From an uncultured Clostridia bacterium (GTDB lineage: Bacteria; Bacillota; Clostridia; Oscillospirales; Oscillospiraceae), in assembly GCA_946550725.1 (NCBI GenBank), contig CAMNQX010000007.1, forward strand, positions 23,656 to 87,655: 64,000 nt of DNA, written 5' to 3'. A program made the translations under genes and the position numbers. This document shows positions 26,630-34,640 of this stretch, in pieces. The notes under the pieces are model-generated. The model had not been told where the DNA came from. It saw only the letters and a program-made list of their open reading frames with translations, and ran no database searches. Positions within the stretch are counted from its first letter, which is position 1, and every line of letters begins with the position of its first letter.

Positions 26630-27757
26630 ATGGCTGTTGTTGGTATTGTGGCAGAATACAACCCCTTTCATGTGGGCCATGCCCGCCATCTTTCTCTGGT
26701 CCGTCAGCGAGTGGGGGAGGACGCGGTCCTGGTGGTGTGTATGTCCGGCCACTGGGTGCAGCGGGGGGACTGCGCCGTAACGGACAAATGGACCCGGGCC
26801 GCCGCCGCCGCGCGCTTCGGGGCGGATCTGGTGCTGGAGCTGCCCACTCCCCTCGCCATGTCCTCAGCGGAGACCTTTGCCCGGGGGGCGGTGTCCATTT
26901 TGGCCACCGCAGGCATCGACGCCCTGTCCTTTGGCTGCGAGGTCCCCGACGGGGCCGCCCTCCAAGCCCTGGCGGACGCTTTGAACAGCCCCGCCTTTGA
27001 CGCTGACCTCCCCCCTTTGATGGCCCGGGGCCTCTCCTATCCCGCCGCCCGTCAACAGGCCGCGGCGGCCCTCACCAGCCGGTCGACCGCCGCCCTTCTG
27101 GCCATGCCCAACAACAATCTGGCGGTGGAGTACCTCCGCTGTCTGCCAGATCATGTGACTCCGCTCCCCATTCACCGTCCCGGTGTCCACGATGCGCCCC
27201 TGCCCGACCGGGATGATCCCTCCGCCGCCAGCCTCCGCGCCCTTTTGCGCGCCGGAGAGAGCGCCGACCGCTACCTCACCGCCCCGTGGCAGGGGCAAAT
27301 CTACGACTTGCGCCATCTGGAGCGCGCCATCCTTTCACGCCTACGAAGTTTGAACGTGGAAGCGCTGGAGACCTTCCCCGACGCAGGGGACGGCCTGGCC
27401 CAGCGGCTTTGGAAGGCCGCCCAGACCGCCGGCTCCCTGGACGAGCTGTGGGCGGCGGCCAAGACCAAGCGGCTCACCCACGCCCGCCTGCGGCGGGTGA
27501 CCCTCAGGGCCGCGCTGGCCATCCCCTCTCCTGCGGCCCCCGCCTACCTTCGGGTTCTGGCCATGACCGGGCGGGGAGCGGCCCACCTGTCCGCCCTGAA
27601 GAAGACCTGCCCCCTCCCTATTGTCACCAAGCCCGCCCAACACAAGGACCTGCTGGCCGCGGAGGCCGCCCTCACCGACCAGTTTTCCCTGTGCGCCGGC
27701 CGTCCTCTCCCCTGCGGGGAGGAATTTCGACACTCCCCTGTTTTACTGGACAGTTGA
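26630..27757 (+). CDS. tmcAL: tRNA(Met) cytidine acetate ligase
   Basis: 375 residues. Activates acetate with ATP to acetyl-AMP and acetylates C34 of elongator tRNA-Met. Nucleotidyltransferase HxGH signature GIVAEYNPFHVGHARHL at the N-terminus, then HWVQRGD and a PNNNLAVEYL block. Length is near the usual 390-410. ATG at 26630 is chosen for the GGGAGG 7 nt upstream; an open frame further upstream is in the spacer. The 3' end lies about 95 bp before udk, which has its own ribosome site. Confidence 0.94.
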   Translation: MAVVGIVAEYNPFHVGHARHLSLVRQRVGEDAVLVVCMSGHWVQRGDCAVTDKWTRAAAAARFGADLVLELPTPLAMSSAETFARGAVSILATAGIDALSFGCEVPDGAALQALADALNSPAFDADLPPLMARGLSYPAARQQAAAALTSRSTAALLAMPNNNLAVEYLRCLPDHVTPLPIHRPGVHDAPLPDRDDPSAASLRALLRAGESADRYLTAPWQGQIYDLRHLERAILSRLRSLNVEALETFPDAGDGLAQRLWKAAQTAGSLDELWAAAKTKRLTHARLRRVTLRAALAIPSPAAPAYLRVLAMTGRGAAHLSALKKTCPLPIVTKPAQHKDLLAAEAALTDQFSLCAGRPLPCGEEFRHSPVLLDS

Positions 27758-27851
27758 TCCGCTTTTCCGCCTTTTTTCGTCCCAAAGTATTGCCTTGGGC
27801 GGGAAAAGGCGGTATACTTATTCGGATATGTATTATAAGGAGGCAGGGAAT

Positions 27852-28472
27852 ATGAACGTGATGATCATCGGTATCGCCGGGGGCACCGGCTCGGGCAAGA
27901 CCACCCTGACGGAAAAGCTGGTGGAGCGGTTCGGCCCCAGCGTTTCCGTGGTCAATCACGACAACTACTACAAGGCCCACGACGAGCTGCCCTATGAGGA
28001 ACGGTGCAAGCTGAACTACGACCATCCCGACTCCTTCGACACTGACTTGATGGTGGCCCACCTGAAGGAGCTGAAGGCGGGCCGGGCCATTGACTGCCCC
28101 ACCTACGACTACACCGTCCACAACCGCCGCAAGGAGACGGTACGGGTGGAGCCAAAAAGCGTGGTCATCGTGGAGGGCATTATGATCTTCGAGAATAAGG
28201 CCCTTCGCGACCTGATGGATATTAAAATTTTTGTGGACACCGACGCGGACACCCGCATTTTGCGCCGCATCATGCGGGACGTGAAGGAGCGGGGCCGCAG
28301 CCTGGATTCGGTGGTGAACCAGTATTTGACCACGGTCAAGCCCATGCACGAGCAGTACGTCCAGCCCTCCAAGCGGTACGCCGACATCGTGGTGCTGGAG
28401 GGCGGCCACAATTTAGTGGCGCTGGACATGATCATTCAGAGAGTGCAGAGCCACTTGGAGGCAGAGGGGTGA
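27852..28472 (+). CDS. udk: uridine kinase
   Basis: 206 residues. Phosphorylates uridine and cytidine in pyrimidine salvage. P-loop GIAGGTGSGKTTL at the start, then VVNHDNYYKAH, FDTDLMVAHL, PTYDYTVHNR and EGIMIFENKALRD, all standard. AAGGAGG lies 8 nt before ATG 27852. Same direction as tmcAL and perhaps co-transcribed. Confidence 0.96.
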   Translation: MNVMIIGIAGGTGSGKTTLTEKLVERFGPSVSVVNHDNYYKAHDELPYEERCKLNYDHPDSFDTDLMVAHLKELKAGRAIDCPTYDYTVHNRRKETVRVEPKSVVIVEGIMIFENKALRDLMDIKIFVDTDADTRILRRIMRDVKERGRSLDSVVNQYLTTVKPMHEQYVQPSKRYADIVVLEGGHNLVALDMIIQRVQSHLEAEG

Positions 28473-28475
28473 TTT

Positions 28476-28501
28476 GTAGGGGCGGGTTCCAAACCCGCCC
28501 A
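28476..28501 (+). repeat. REP-like palindrome, GGGTT/AACCC stem variant
   Basis: GTAGGGGC followed by a GGGTT-CC-AAACCC hairpin and GCCCA. The stem differs from the standard copy but pairs perfectly. Confidence 0.8.
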
Positions 28502-28522
28502 CAAACGCCTGTCTTCGTATAC

Positions 28523-28548
28523 GGGCCGATGAGGACATCGGCCCCTAC
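28523..28548 (-). repeat. REP-like palindrome (standard type)
   Basis: Inverted copy ending GGCCCCTAC. Forms a doublet with 28576 through a 27 bp linker that is about 20/27 identical to the linker at 34565-34591. Confidence 0.9.
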
Positions 28549-28575
28549 AAAGGTAATGAACGGTTCGGTAGGACC

Positions 28576-28602
28576 GTAGGGGCGGATGTCCTCATCCGCC
28601 CA
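28576..28602 (+). repeat. REP-like palindrome, GGATG/CATCC stem variant
   Basis: GTAGGGGC, then GGATG-TCCT-CATCC-GCCCA. One base pair of the stem is exchanged on both sides relative to the standard copy. Confidence 0.9.
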
Positions 28603-28671
28603 CATAACAAGCGCAGGGAACCTTTTTCCCCTTCTCACGTCCAAGTAGTCGTTTGAAAGGAGTGTTACACC

Positions 28672-29403
28672 ATGAAACAACGTATGACCGCTTTGCTTTT
28701 GGCTCTGGGCCTGACGGTGGGCCTTGCGGCCTGCAGCTCCAAGACTCCCGTTCCCGACGAGAGCGTCTCCCCCTCCCCCGATGCTACGGAGGCCGTCTCT
28801 CCCACCCCTGACGTGACCCCCGATCCCGATCCCACCGAGGGTGTTTCCACCCAGCAGCCCGACGTGACCGAGCTTCCCGACAAGGGCACGCCGCCCCCGG
28901 AGGTGACCAGCACGCCCATCGGCGATCCTACCGCGCCCCCTGACACGGCGCAGCCCTCTTCCACCCCCAAGCCTACACCGGAGCCCGACCCCGTTGAGCC
29001 TTCCGACACCCCCTCCATCGCGGTCCCTGCCGCCAGCGAAGTGTACGCCGCGGTGTCCAAGTCTGCCGGGGGCACCACCGCCACCATGGATGCGTCCTCT
29101 GTGCTGGAGAACTTCTACGACCTCTCCGCCGATGATCTGGAGGACTATGTCCTCTACATCCCTGAGCTGAGCGCCAACATTGAGGAGATTTTTATCGTCC
29201 GCGCCAAGCCGGGCAAGGCCAGCGCGGTGAAGTCCGCCTGCGAGACCCGTCTGGCCCAACTTCAGGAGGACGCGGAACTGTACCCCGCCACCGGCGCTTA
29301 TGTGGCAAGCTATCAGCTGGTCACCGAAGGGGACTGGGTGCTGTTCTGCGTGTGCCCTGATTCCTCCGGGGCGGTTAAAGCGTTCCAAGATTGCGTAAGA
29401 TAA
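28672..29403 (+). CDS. DUF4358-type lipoprotein with long Pro/Thr linker
   Basis: 243 residues. Lipoprotein signal with lipobox GLAAC at about residue 22, then a low-complexity linker rich in Pro, Thr, Ser, Asp and Glu (about 25-120), which would span the wall, and a compact C-terminal DUF4358-like domain (VYAAVSKSAG... AVKAFQDCVR). It lies 26 bp before an MBOAT acyltransferase and is the usual first gene of the lipoprotein-MBOAT-DHHW set in clostridia, so a role in export or surface acetylation is likely. Biochemical function unknown. Confidence 0.85.
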   Translation: MKQRMTALLLALGLTVGLAACSSKTPVPDESVSPSPDATEAVSPTPDVTPDPDPTEGVSTQQPDVTELPDKGTPPPEVTSTPIGDPTAPPDTAQPSSTPKPTPEPDPVEPSDTPSIAVPAASEVYAAVSKSAGGTTATMDASSVLENFYDLSADDLEDYVLYIPELSANIEEIFIVRAKPGKASAVKSACETRLAQLQEDAELYPATGAYVASYQLVTEGDWVLFCVCPDSSGAVKAFQDCVR

Positions 29404-29429
29404 AGAAAACGTAAGCCCGGAGGCGTTCT

Positions 29430-30845
29430 ATGGTCTTTTCAACTCCCTTTTTCCTGTTCTTCTACCTCCCCATCGTGCTGGCGGTGTATTACATTACGCC
29501 GCTGAAGTTCCGCAACGCCGTTCTGCTTCTCCTCAACCTGATTTTCTACGGCTGGGGCGAGCCGGTGTATATCCTCATCATGTTCGCCTCCATCGCCATC
29601 GACTACACCCACGGCCTGCTGGTCACCCGCTGCCAGGCCAAGGGCAACGACAAGGGCGCGCGGCTGGCGGTGGCCTCGTCGGTGATCTTCAACCTGGCCC
29701 TGCTGGGGGTATTTAAGTACAGCGACTTTGTCATCAGCAACCTCAACGCCCTGCTGGGCACCGCCATTCCCCTCACGGGGCTGAAGCTGCCCATCGGCAT
29801 CTCCTTCTACACCTTCCAGACCATGTCCTACACCATCGACGTGTACCGGGGCGACGCCAAGGCCCAGAAGAACATCGTCACCTTCGGCACCTTTGTCACC
29901 CTGTTCCCCCAGCTTATCGCCGGACCGATCATCAAATATAAGGACCTGGATGACCAGCTGGAACACCGTACCCACTCCCCCGAACAGTTTGCCGCCGGGG
30001 TACAGACCTTTGTGGTGGGCCTGGCCAAAAAGGTGCTCATCGCCAACAACATCGGCTCCCTGTGGGACGCCATCAAGGCCACCGAATTAAGCGGCCTCAC
30101 CGTGGTGGGTGCGTGGCTGGGCGCGGCCGTCTGCGCGTTGCAGCTTTACTTCGATTTCTCCGGGTACTCGGACATGGCCATCGGCCTGGGGCGGATGCTG
30201 GGCTTCGAGTTCCTGAAAAACTTCGACTACCCCTTCATCTCCAAAAGTGTTTCCGAGTTCTGGCGGCGGTGGCACATCTCCCTGGGCAGCTGGTTCCGGG
30301 AGTATGTGTACTTCCCCCTGGGGGGCAGCCGCAAGGGCAAGTGGCGCACCTGCCTCAACCTCTTGATCGTGTGGACCCTCACCGGTGTCTGGCACGGCGC
30401 GGCCTGGAACTTTGTGCTGTGGGGACTTTACTTCGGCGTCCTCATCCTCTGTGAGCGGGTCCTTTGGGGCAAGGCGCTGGAAAAGCTTCCCGGCTGGGTC
30501 CGGCACGTCTACACCCTCTTCCTGGTCACCGTCAGCTTCGCCATTTTTGGCGTGGAGGACATGGCCAAGCTGCCGGGCTACCTGGCCGCCATGTTTGGCT
30601 TTGCCGGGGGCGGCGTGGTGAACGCCACCACCCTCTATTACCTTCGGGGCTACCTCCCGGTGCTGGTCATTTCCCTGGTGGCCTCCACCCCCTGGATCTC
30701 CGGGCTGGTGAAGCAACACCTGTCCGTGGATCGCTCCAAGGCGGGCCGGGTCCTGCTCCCGGTGGGCCTGATGGCGGGGCTGATCCTGTGCACCGCCTAT
30801 CTGGTGGACGCCACCTACAATCCGTTTTTGTACTTCCGCTTCTGA
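29430..30845 (+). CDS. MBOAT-family O-acyltransferase (AlgI/DltB-like)
   Basis: 471 residues with about 11 membrane helices. Moves an acyl (usually acetyl) group across the membrane for transfer to an exported polymer. Family marks: FYTFQTMSYTIDVYRG near 130, PQLIAGPI, FRFL-type DFSGYSDMAIGLG, the cytoplasmic SEFWRRWHISLGSWFREY block and the catalytic His in TGVWHGAAWNFVLWG. The polymer is not known here. Followed by two inverted REP copies, then the DHHW partner. Confidence 0.95.
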   Translation: MVFSTPFFLFFYLPIVLAVYYITPLKFRNAVLLLLNLIFYGWGEPVYILIMFASIAIDYTHGLLVTRCQAKGNDKGARLAVASSVIFNLALLGVFKYSDFVISNLNALLGTAIPLTGLKLPIGISFYTFQTMSYTIDVYRGDAKAQKNIVTFGTFVTLFPQLIAGPIIKYKDLDDQLEHRTHSPEQFAAGVQTFVVGLAKKVLIANNIGSLWDAIKATELSGLTVVGAWLGAAVCALQLYFDFSGYSDMAIGLGRMLGFEFLKNFDYPFISKSVSEFWRRWHISLGSWFREYVYFPLGGSRKGKWRTCLNLLIVWTLTGVWHGAAWNFVLWGLYFGVLILCERVLWGKALEKLPGWVRHVYTLFLVTVSFAIFGVEDMAKLPGYLAAMFGFAGGGVVNATTLYYLRGYLPVLVISLVASTPWISGLVKQHLSVDRSKAGRVLLPVGLMAGLILCTAYLVDATYNPFLYFRF

Positions 30846-30849
30846 ATCC

Positions 30850-30875
30850 GTAGGGGCCGATGTCCCCATCGGCCC
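30850..30875 (+). repeat. REP-like palindrome, CCCC loop variant
   Basis: GTAGGGGC-CGATG-TCCCC-ATCGG-CCCA. Starts 5 bp after the MBOAT stop. Confidence 0.9.
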
Positions 30876-30903
30876 ATCCATTGATACGGCAGGCACTTTC
30901 ACC

Positions 30904-30929
30904 GGGCCGCTGGGGACAGCGGCCCCTAC
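30904..30929 (-). repeat. REP-like palindrome, CCGCTG/CAGCGG stem variant
   Basis: Inverted copy ending GGCCCCTAC with a compensated stem change. With 30850 it fills most of the 102 bp between the MBOAT and DHHW genes. Confidence 0.9.
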
Positions 30930-30947
30930 AAAGAAGGAGAGTTTCAT

Positions 30948-32093
30948 ATGTCAAAGAAATACGCCGTTTTCATCACCTGTCTGTTTCTCGCCTTCCTGGG
31001 CATTTTTGCCGCGGCCAACGCGGTGACCCCCGACAAGGACTTCTCCCCCATGGAAAACCGCGCCCTGGCCCAGATGCCGGAGCTGTCCGGGGACGCTCTA
31101 CTCAGCGGCTCCTTTATGGAGGACTTTGAAAGCTACGTCACCGACCAATTTGTCCTCCGGGACCAGTGGATCGCCCTGAAGGCCGGGGCGGAGTATGCCT
31201 CGGGCAAGAAGGAAAACAACGGGGTCTACATCTGCGATGAGCACACCCTCATCGCCCGCTTCGACCCTCCTGCCAACGACCGGGCCAAGAAGCGCATTGA
31301 CGACAACTTCGGCTATGTGGAGAAGCTGGCGGGCCTCACCGACGTGCCCGTCTACTTCTCCCTCATTCCCGGCAAGGTGAGCGTGTGGGCGGACCTCCTC
31401 CCCGAGGGCGCCCCCAACGACGACGAGGGGCAGTATATTGCCCGGGGCGCGGCCCTCCAAGGCCCCAAATGGCTGGACGCCGCCACCACCCTCAACGCCC
31501 ACAAGGACGAATATATCTTCTACCGCACCGACCACCACTGGACCACCCTGGGGGCCTATTACGCCTACGCCGCCCTGGCGGAGGGCATGGGTCTGGAGCC
31601 GATGCCCCTCAGCTCCTTTGACCGCCAGGTGGTCTCCCAGGAGTTTTTCGGCACCACCTTTTCCTCCTCCGGGGTGCGCTGGCTGGAGCCGGACACCATG
31701 GAGTTCTTCGTTCCCCAGGAGGCGGCCACGGTGACCAACTACTTTGACGGCACTCCCACCGAGGGCCAGCTCTATGACCTCTCCAAGCTCTCGGAAAAGG
31801 ACAAGTATTCCGCCTTCCTGGGGGGCAATAAGCCCCTGACGGTAGTGAAGTCCAACGTGGCCCCGGAAGGCGCGCCCAAGCTCATGCTCATCCGGGACTC
31901 CTACGCCGACTCCATGGCCCCCTTCCTCTGCTACCACTTCTCCGAGATCCACCTGGTGGACCCCCGGTACTACAAGACCTCCATGGCCCAGTACGTGAAG
32001 GACAACGCCATCGACCAGGTGCTGGTGATGTACGCCGTGAACAACTTCGTCAAGGACGGGAATCTGTTTGTCCTGGGCATGGCGGCGAAGTAA
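30948..32093 (+). CDS. DHHW-family (AlgJ/AlgX-like) acetyltransferase partner
   Basis: 381 residues. An N-terminal hydrophobic anchor (about 5-25) exposes an SGNH-like domain: the conserved TDHHWTTLGAYYAY block near 190 gives the family its name, and IRDSYADSMAPFL near 310 carries the nucleophile Ser. With the MBOAT protein it would move acetyl groups onto a cell-surface polysaccharide. AAGGAGAG precedes the start. Third gene of the acetylation set. Confidence 0.92.
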   Translation: MSKKYAVFITCLFLAFLGIFAAANAVTPDKDFSPMENRALAQMPELSGDALLSGSFMEDFESYVTDQFVLRDQWIALKAGAEYASGKKENNGVYICDEHTLIARFDPPANDRAKKRIDDNFGYVEKLAGLTDVPVYFSLIPGKVSVWADLLPEGAPNDDEGQYIARGAALQGPKWLDAATTLNAHKDEYIFYRTDHHWTTLGAYYAYAALAEGMGLEPMPLSSFDRQVVSQEFFGTTFSSSGVRWLEPDTMEFFVPQEAATVTNYFDGTPTEGQLYDLSKLSEKDKYSAFLGGNKPLTVVKSNVAPEGAPKLMLIRDSYADSMAPFLCYHFSEIHLVDPRYYKTSMAQYVKDNAIDQVLVMYAVNNFVKDGNLFVLGMAAK

Positions 32094-32099
32094 ACAGGT

Positions 32100-32648
32100 A
32101 TGCTTTATCAACAGACCGTGCGCCTGAAAAACGGCGAGGCGTGCCTGATCCGCAGCGGCTGTGCCGCCGACGGACAGGCGGCACACGATAACTTTAATCT
32201 GACCCACGGACAGACGGATTTTTTGCTATCCTACCCGGACGAAAACAGCTTTGATGTGGAGCAAGAGGGACAATTTTTGGCCCAACGGGAAGCCGATCCC
32301 CGAGCGGTGGAGCTGTGCGCCTTTTTCCATGACCGGCTGGTGGGCACGGCGGGCATCGAGGCCGTGGGCACAAAAGACAAGGTCAAGCACCGGGCCGAAT
32401 TGGGCATCAGCGTGGAAAAGGAATATTGGGGCCTGGGCATTGGGCGGGCTTTGACGGCGGCCTGCATCGAATGTGCCCGGCAAGCCGGGTATCATCAGCT
32501 GGAGCTGGACGTTGTCCGGGAAAACGCCGCCGCCATCGCCCTATATCAAAGTCTTGGCTTTGTGGAATACGGCCGCAACCCCAAGGGCTTCCACTCCCGG
32601 CTTACCGGCTGGCAGGAGCTGATCCTCATGCGGCTGGAGCTGGTTTGA
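32100..32648 (+). CDS. GNAT-family N-acetyltransferase
   Basis: 182 residues. The GNAT core is visible: beta-4 LGISVEKEYWGLGIGRAL with the acetyl-CoA pyrophosphate loop (G-L-G-I-G-R-A), and the late LELDVVRENAAAIALYQSLGF. Acceptor unknown; similar proteins act on amino groups of peptides, tRNA-bound amino acids or drugs. The ATG is 6 bp after the DHHW stop, and the operon ends at the next hairpin. Confidence 0.9.
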   Translation: MLYQQTVRLKNGEACLIRSGCAADGQAAHDNFNLTHGQTDFLLSYPDENSFDVEQEGQFLAQREADPRAVELCAFFHDRLVGTAGIEAVGTKDKVKHRAELGISVEKEYWGLGIGRALTAACIECARQAGYHQLELDVVRENAAAIALYQSLGFVEYGRNPKGFHSRLTGWQELILMRLELV

Positions 32649-32661
32649 GCGGTACATCACA

Positions 32662-32693
32662 AACGCCCGGCAGTCAAAAGACTGCCGGGCGTT
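32662..32693. terminator. bidirectional terminator, GNAT / NlpC genes
   Basis: A 14 bp perfect stem AACGCCCGGCAGTC / GACTGCCGGGCGTT with a 4 nt loop. Convergent genes end on both sides. Confidence 0.9.
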
Positions 32694-32697
32694 TTCC

Positions 32698-33555
32698 TTA
32701 TCCTCTGTGAAACCCCTTGTAGCTCCCCACCTGGGTGATGCCCTCCGCCAGATCCTTGCGGTACAGGGGATCGTCGGGGTCCAGGGAGTTGATATCGAAG
32801 CCGTCGCTCCCCGCCTTGCCCGTGGAGTGGAGGTACTTCCCCTCCCCCATATACATGGCCACATGGCCGGGGAAAAACAGCAGGTCGCCCACGTCCATGT
32901 CCTCCTTGGGGATCTCCACCAGGTCAAACTCCGGCTTGATGTGGGCGTCCCGGTAGATGGTGATGCCGTTCAAAAGGTAGGCCATAGACACCAGTCCCGA
33001 GCAGTCGATACCCAGCGGGCTTTTCCCTCCCCAGCGGTAGTGGGTCCGGCGGTAGAGCATCGCCGTGTCCACCAGCCGTTGACGCAGCTCCTTTTCAGGT
33101 AGCTCAATGGGCTTATCGTAGTACGTATCCAGCCAGCTGGCGCGGACATAGCCCTCGCTGCCGTCGGGCAGGGACACCATCTGCCAGCCGTTGGGCTTGC
33201 CCGTCTCGGGGTCGGTCTCCGGCGGCTCCGTCACCGCCACCACCGCCCCCATGGTCAGGGTCACGATGGGCCAGGACTGCACCTTGGGGTGGTGCATCAC
33301 GTCCACGGTGTTTTTGTGCAGGACCACCTTCTTGGGCAGCTTCGCCCATTCCTCCGCGGCCTGGTCCCCGATGGCCAGACAGCCCACCGGGGCGTAGCCC
33401 TCATAGCGGTATGGGGTCCTGATCTTCCAATAGCCGGGGGTGGTCTGCTCCAGCACCTCCACCACCATGCCAAAGAGGGCCTCGTCCGCCAGCTCACAGT
33501 CGTGGCGGGGCTGGGTCATCAGCGGACAGAGAGGACAGATCACAACAGCTTTCAT
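32698..33555 (-). CDS. NlpC/P60 cysteine peptidase, YkfC-like
   Basis: 285 residues. No signal peptide, so probably cytoplasmic. N-terminal SH3-like segments (about 1-150) precede an NlpC/P60 domain with catalytic Cys in GIDCSGLVSMAY, His in PGHVAMYMGEG and the usual third polar residue downstream. This layout is that of the gamma-D-Glu-diamino-acid peptidase YkfC, which cuts murein tripeptides after import. Its start overlaps the LD-carboxypeptidase stop by 4 bp, which supports joint function. Confidence 0.9.
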   Translation of the reverse strand: MKAVVICPLCPLMTQPRHDCELADEALFGMVVEVLEQTTPGYWKIRTPYRYEGYAPVGCLAIGDQAAEEWAKLPKKVVLHKNTVDVMHHPKVQSWPIVTLTMGAVVAVTEPPETDPETGKPNGWQMVSLPDGSEGYVRASWLDTYYDKPIELPEKELRQRLVDTAMLYRRTHYRWGGKSPLGIDCSGLVSMAYLLNGITIYRDAHIKPEFDLVEIPKEDMDVGDLLFFPGHVAMYMGEGKYLHSTGKAGSDGFDINSLDPDDPLYRKDLAEGITQVGSYKGFHRG

Positions 33556-34466
33556 TCCAGCACCTCCAGGGTCTTTTTCGTCGCGTCCAGCCGCACCCGC
33601 GCGCCCAAGGGCAAGGCCACGCTGGGCAGGGAGTGGCCGCAGGGGATATGCTTCAGCACCGGGCAGTTGAGACCGCCCAGCAGCTCAACGATCACCTTGT
33701 CCAACGAGAGGGTGGGCTTGTCGTCGGCGGGCACGCAGTCCGTCCAGTAGCCCAGCACCACCCCGGCGCAAGCGTCCAGCTTCCCGGCGTTGCGCAGGTG
33801 GGTGAGCATCCCGTCGATGCGGTAAGGCTCTTCCTCGATGTCCTCCAAAAAGAGGATGTTCCCGGCGGTCTCCACCTCCCAGGGCGTGCCCAGGCTGGCC
33901 GCCACCAGAGAGAGGTTGCCCCCCACCAGGCGGCCCTCCCCCGCGCCGGGTACCAGCGTCTCCGCCGCCCACCCCTCGGGATAAGGCAACACCTTTGACC
34001 CGCCGCCGAACAGCGCCCAGCGCAGCTCGGCCATGGTAAAGGGGTCGGTCTCTTGATAATATTCGGTGGACGGCATCACCGTGTGCCATGTGGTCAGCCC
34101 CCGGTTATTGAGGGGAATGTGCAGGGCGGTCACGTCGCTGTACCCGGAGAAAAACTTCCCCGTAGCCGCCATGGCGTCCAGGTCCAGCATGGGCAGAAGC
34201 CGCCCCGCGCCGTACCCGCCCCGGATGGAAATCACCCCGGCGATATCCGGGTCCAAAAACGCGTCCATCAGGTCCTTCGCCCGCTGGGCGTCGGTGGCGG
34301 CAAAGTTTCCATGTCGGTTTACATAATAGCAAGTCGGATAGACCACAGGTTCCAGCCCCAGGGCCTTAACTGCGTTGACCGCCGGCTCTAACCGTTCTTC
34401 CGGAACCGCAGACGAGGCGCACACCAGAGCCACCCGGTCCCCGGGTCGAAGATGTGGAGTTGACAT
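33552..34466 (-). CDS. LD-carboxypeptidase, peptidase family S66
   Basis: 304 residues. Removes the terminal D-Ala from cytoplasmic murein tetrapeptides. S66 pattern: LRPGDRVALVCASSAV at the N-terminus, ISIRGGYGAGRLLPMLD, the nucleophile Ser in GYSDVTAL, Glu in LFLEDIEEEPYRID and His in HIPCGHSLPSVALPLG. Homologous to LdcA and YkfA. It lies downstream of the oppABCDF genes, separated by a 174 bp REP cluster, and is coupled to the NlpC gene. Confidence 0.94.
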   Translation of the reverse strand: MSTPHLRPGDRVALVCASSAVPEERLEPAVNAVKALGLEPVVYPTCYYVNRHGNFAATDAQRAKDLMDAFLDPDIAGVISIRGGYGAGRLLPMLDLDAMAATGKFFSGYSDVTALHIPLNNRGLTTWHTVMPSTEYYQETDPFTMAELRWALFGGGSKVLPYPEGWAAETLVPGAGEGRLVGGNLSLVAASLGTPWEVETAGNILFLEDIEEEPYRIDGMLTHLRNAGKLDACAGVVLGYWTDCVPADDKPTLSLDKVIVELLGGLNCPVLKHIPCGHSLPSVALPLGARVRLDATKKTLEVLE

Positions 34467-34490
34467 AATATCACCTCATATTGCAAAAAT

Positions 34491-34517
34491 GCAGGGGCGG
34501 CTGTCCTCAGCCGCCCG
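34491..34517 (+). repeat. REP-like palindrome, GGCTG/CAGCC stem variant
   Basis: GCAGGGGC, then GGCTG-TCCT-CAGCC-GCCC. First base changed (GC for GT); stem pairs perfectly. Confidence 0.85.
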
Positions 34518-34538
34518 CCCAGCATGGAACCACATGGC

Positions 34539-34564
34539 GGGCCGATGAGGACATCGGCCCCTAC
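34539..34564 (-). repeat. REP-like palindrome (standard type)
   Basis: Inverted copy ending GGCCCCTAC, same as 28523 and 58441. Confidence 0.9.
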
Positions 34565-34591
34565 AAAAGAAACGAACGGTTTGGTGGGATC

Positions 34592-34615
34592 GTAGGGGCG
34601 CACAGTGTGCGCCCG
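34592..34615 (+). repeat. REP-like palindrome, CGCACA/TGTGCG stem variant
   Basis: GTAGGGGC-GCACA-G-TGTGC-GCCCG. A fully different but self-complementary stem. Three copies fill the gap between oppF and the LD-carboxypeptidase. Confidence 0.8.
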
Positions 34616-34640
34616 ACGTTTTATATGGACACAGGCCCGC

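Noticed and set aside
34491..34615. Possible short CRISPR array made of the GTAGGGGC repeats
   Set aside because: Repeats alternate in orientation, differ in stem sequence, have a related linker rather than unique spacers, and no cas genes are present.
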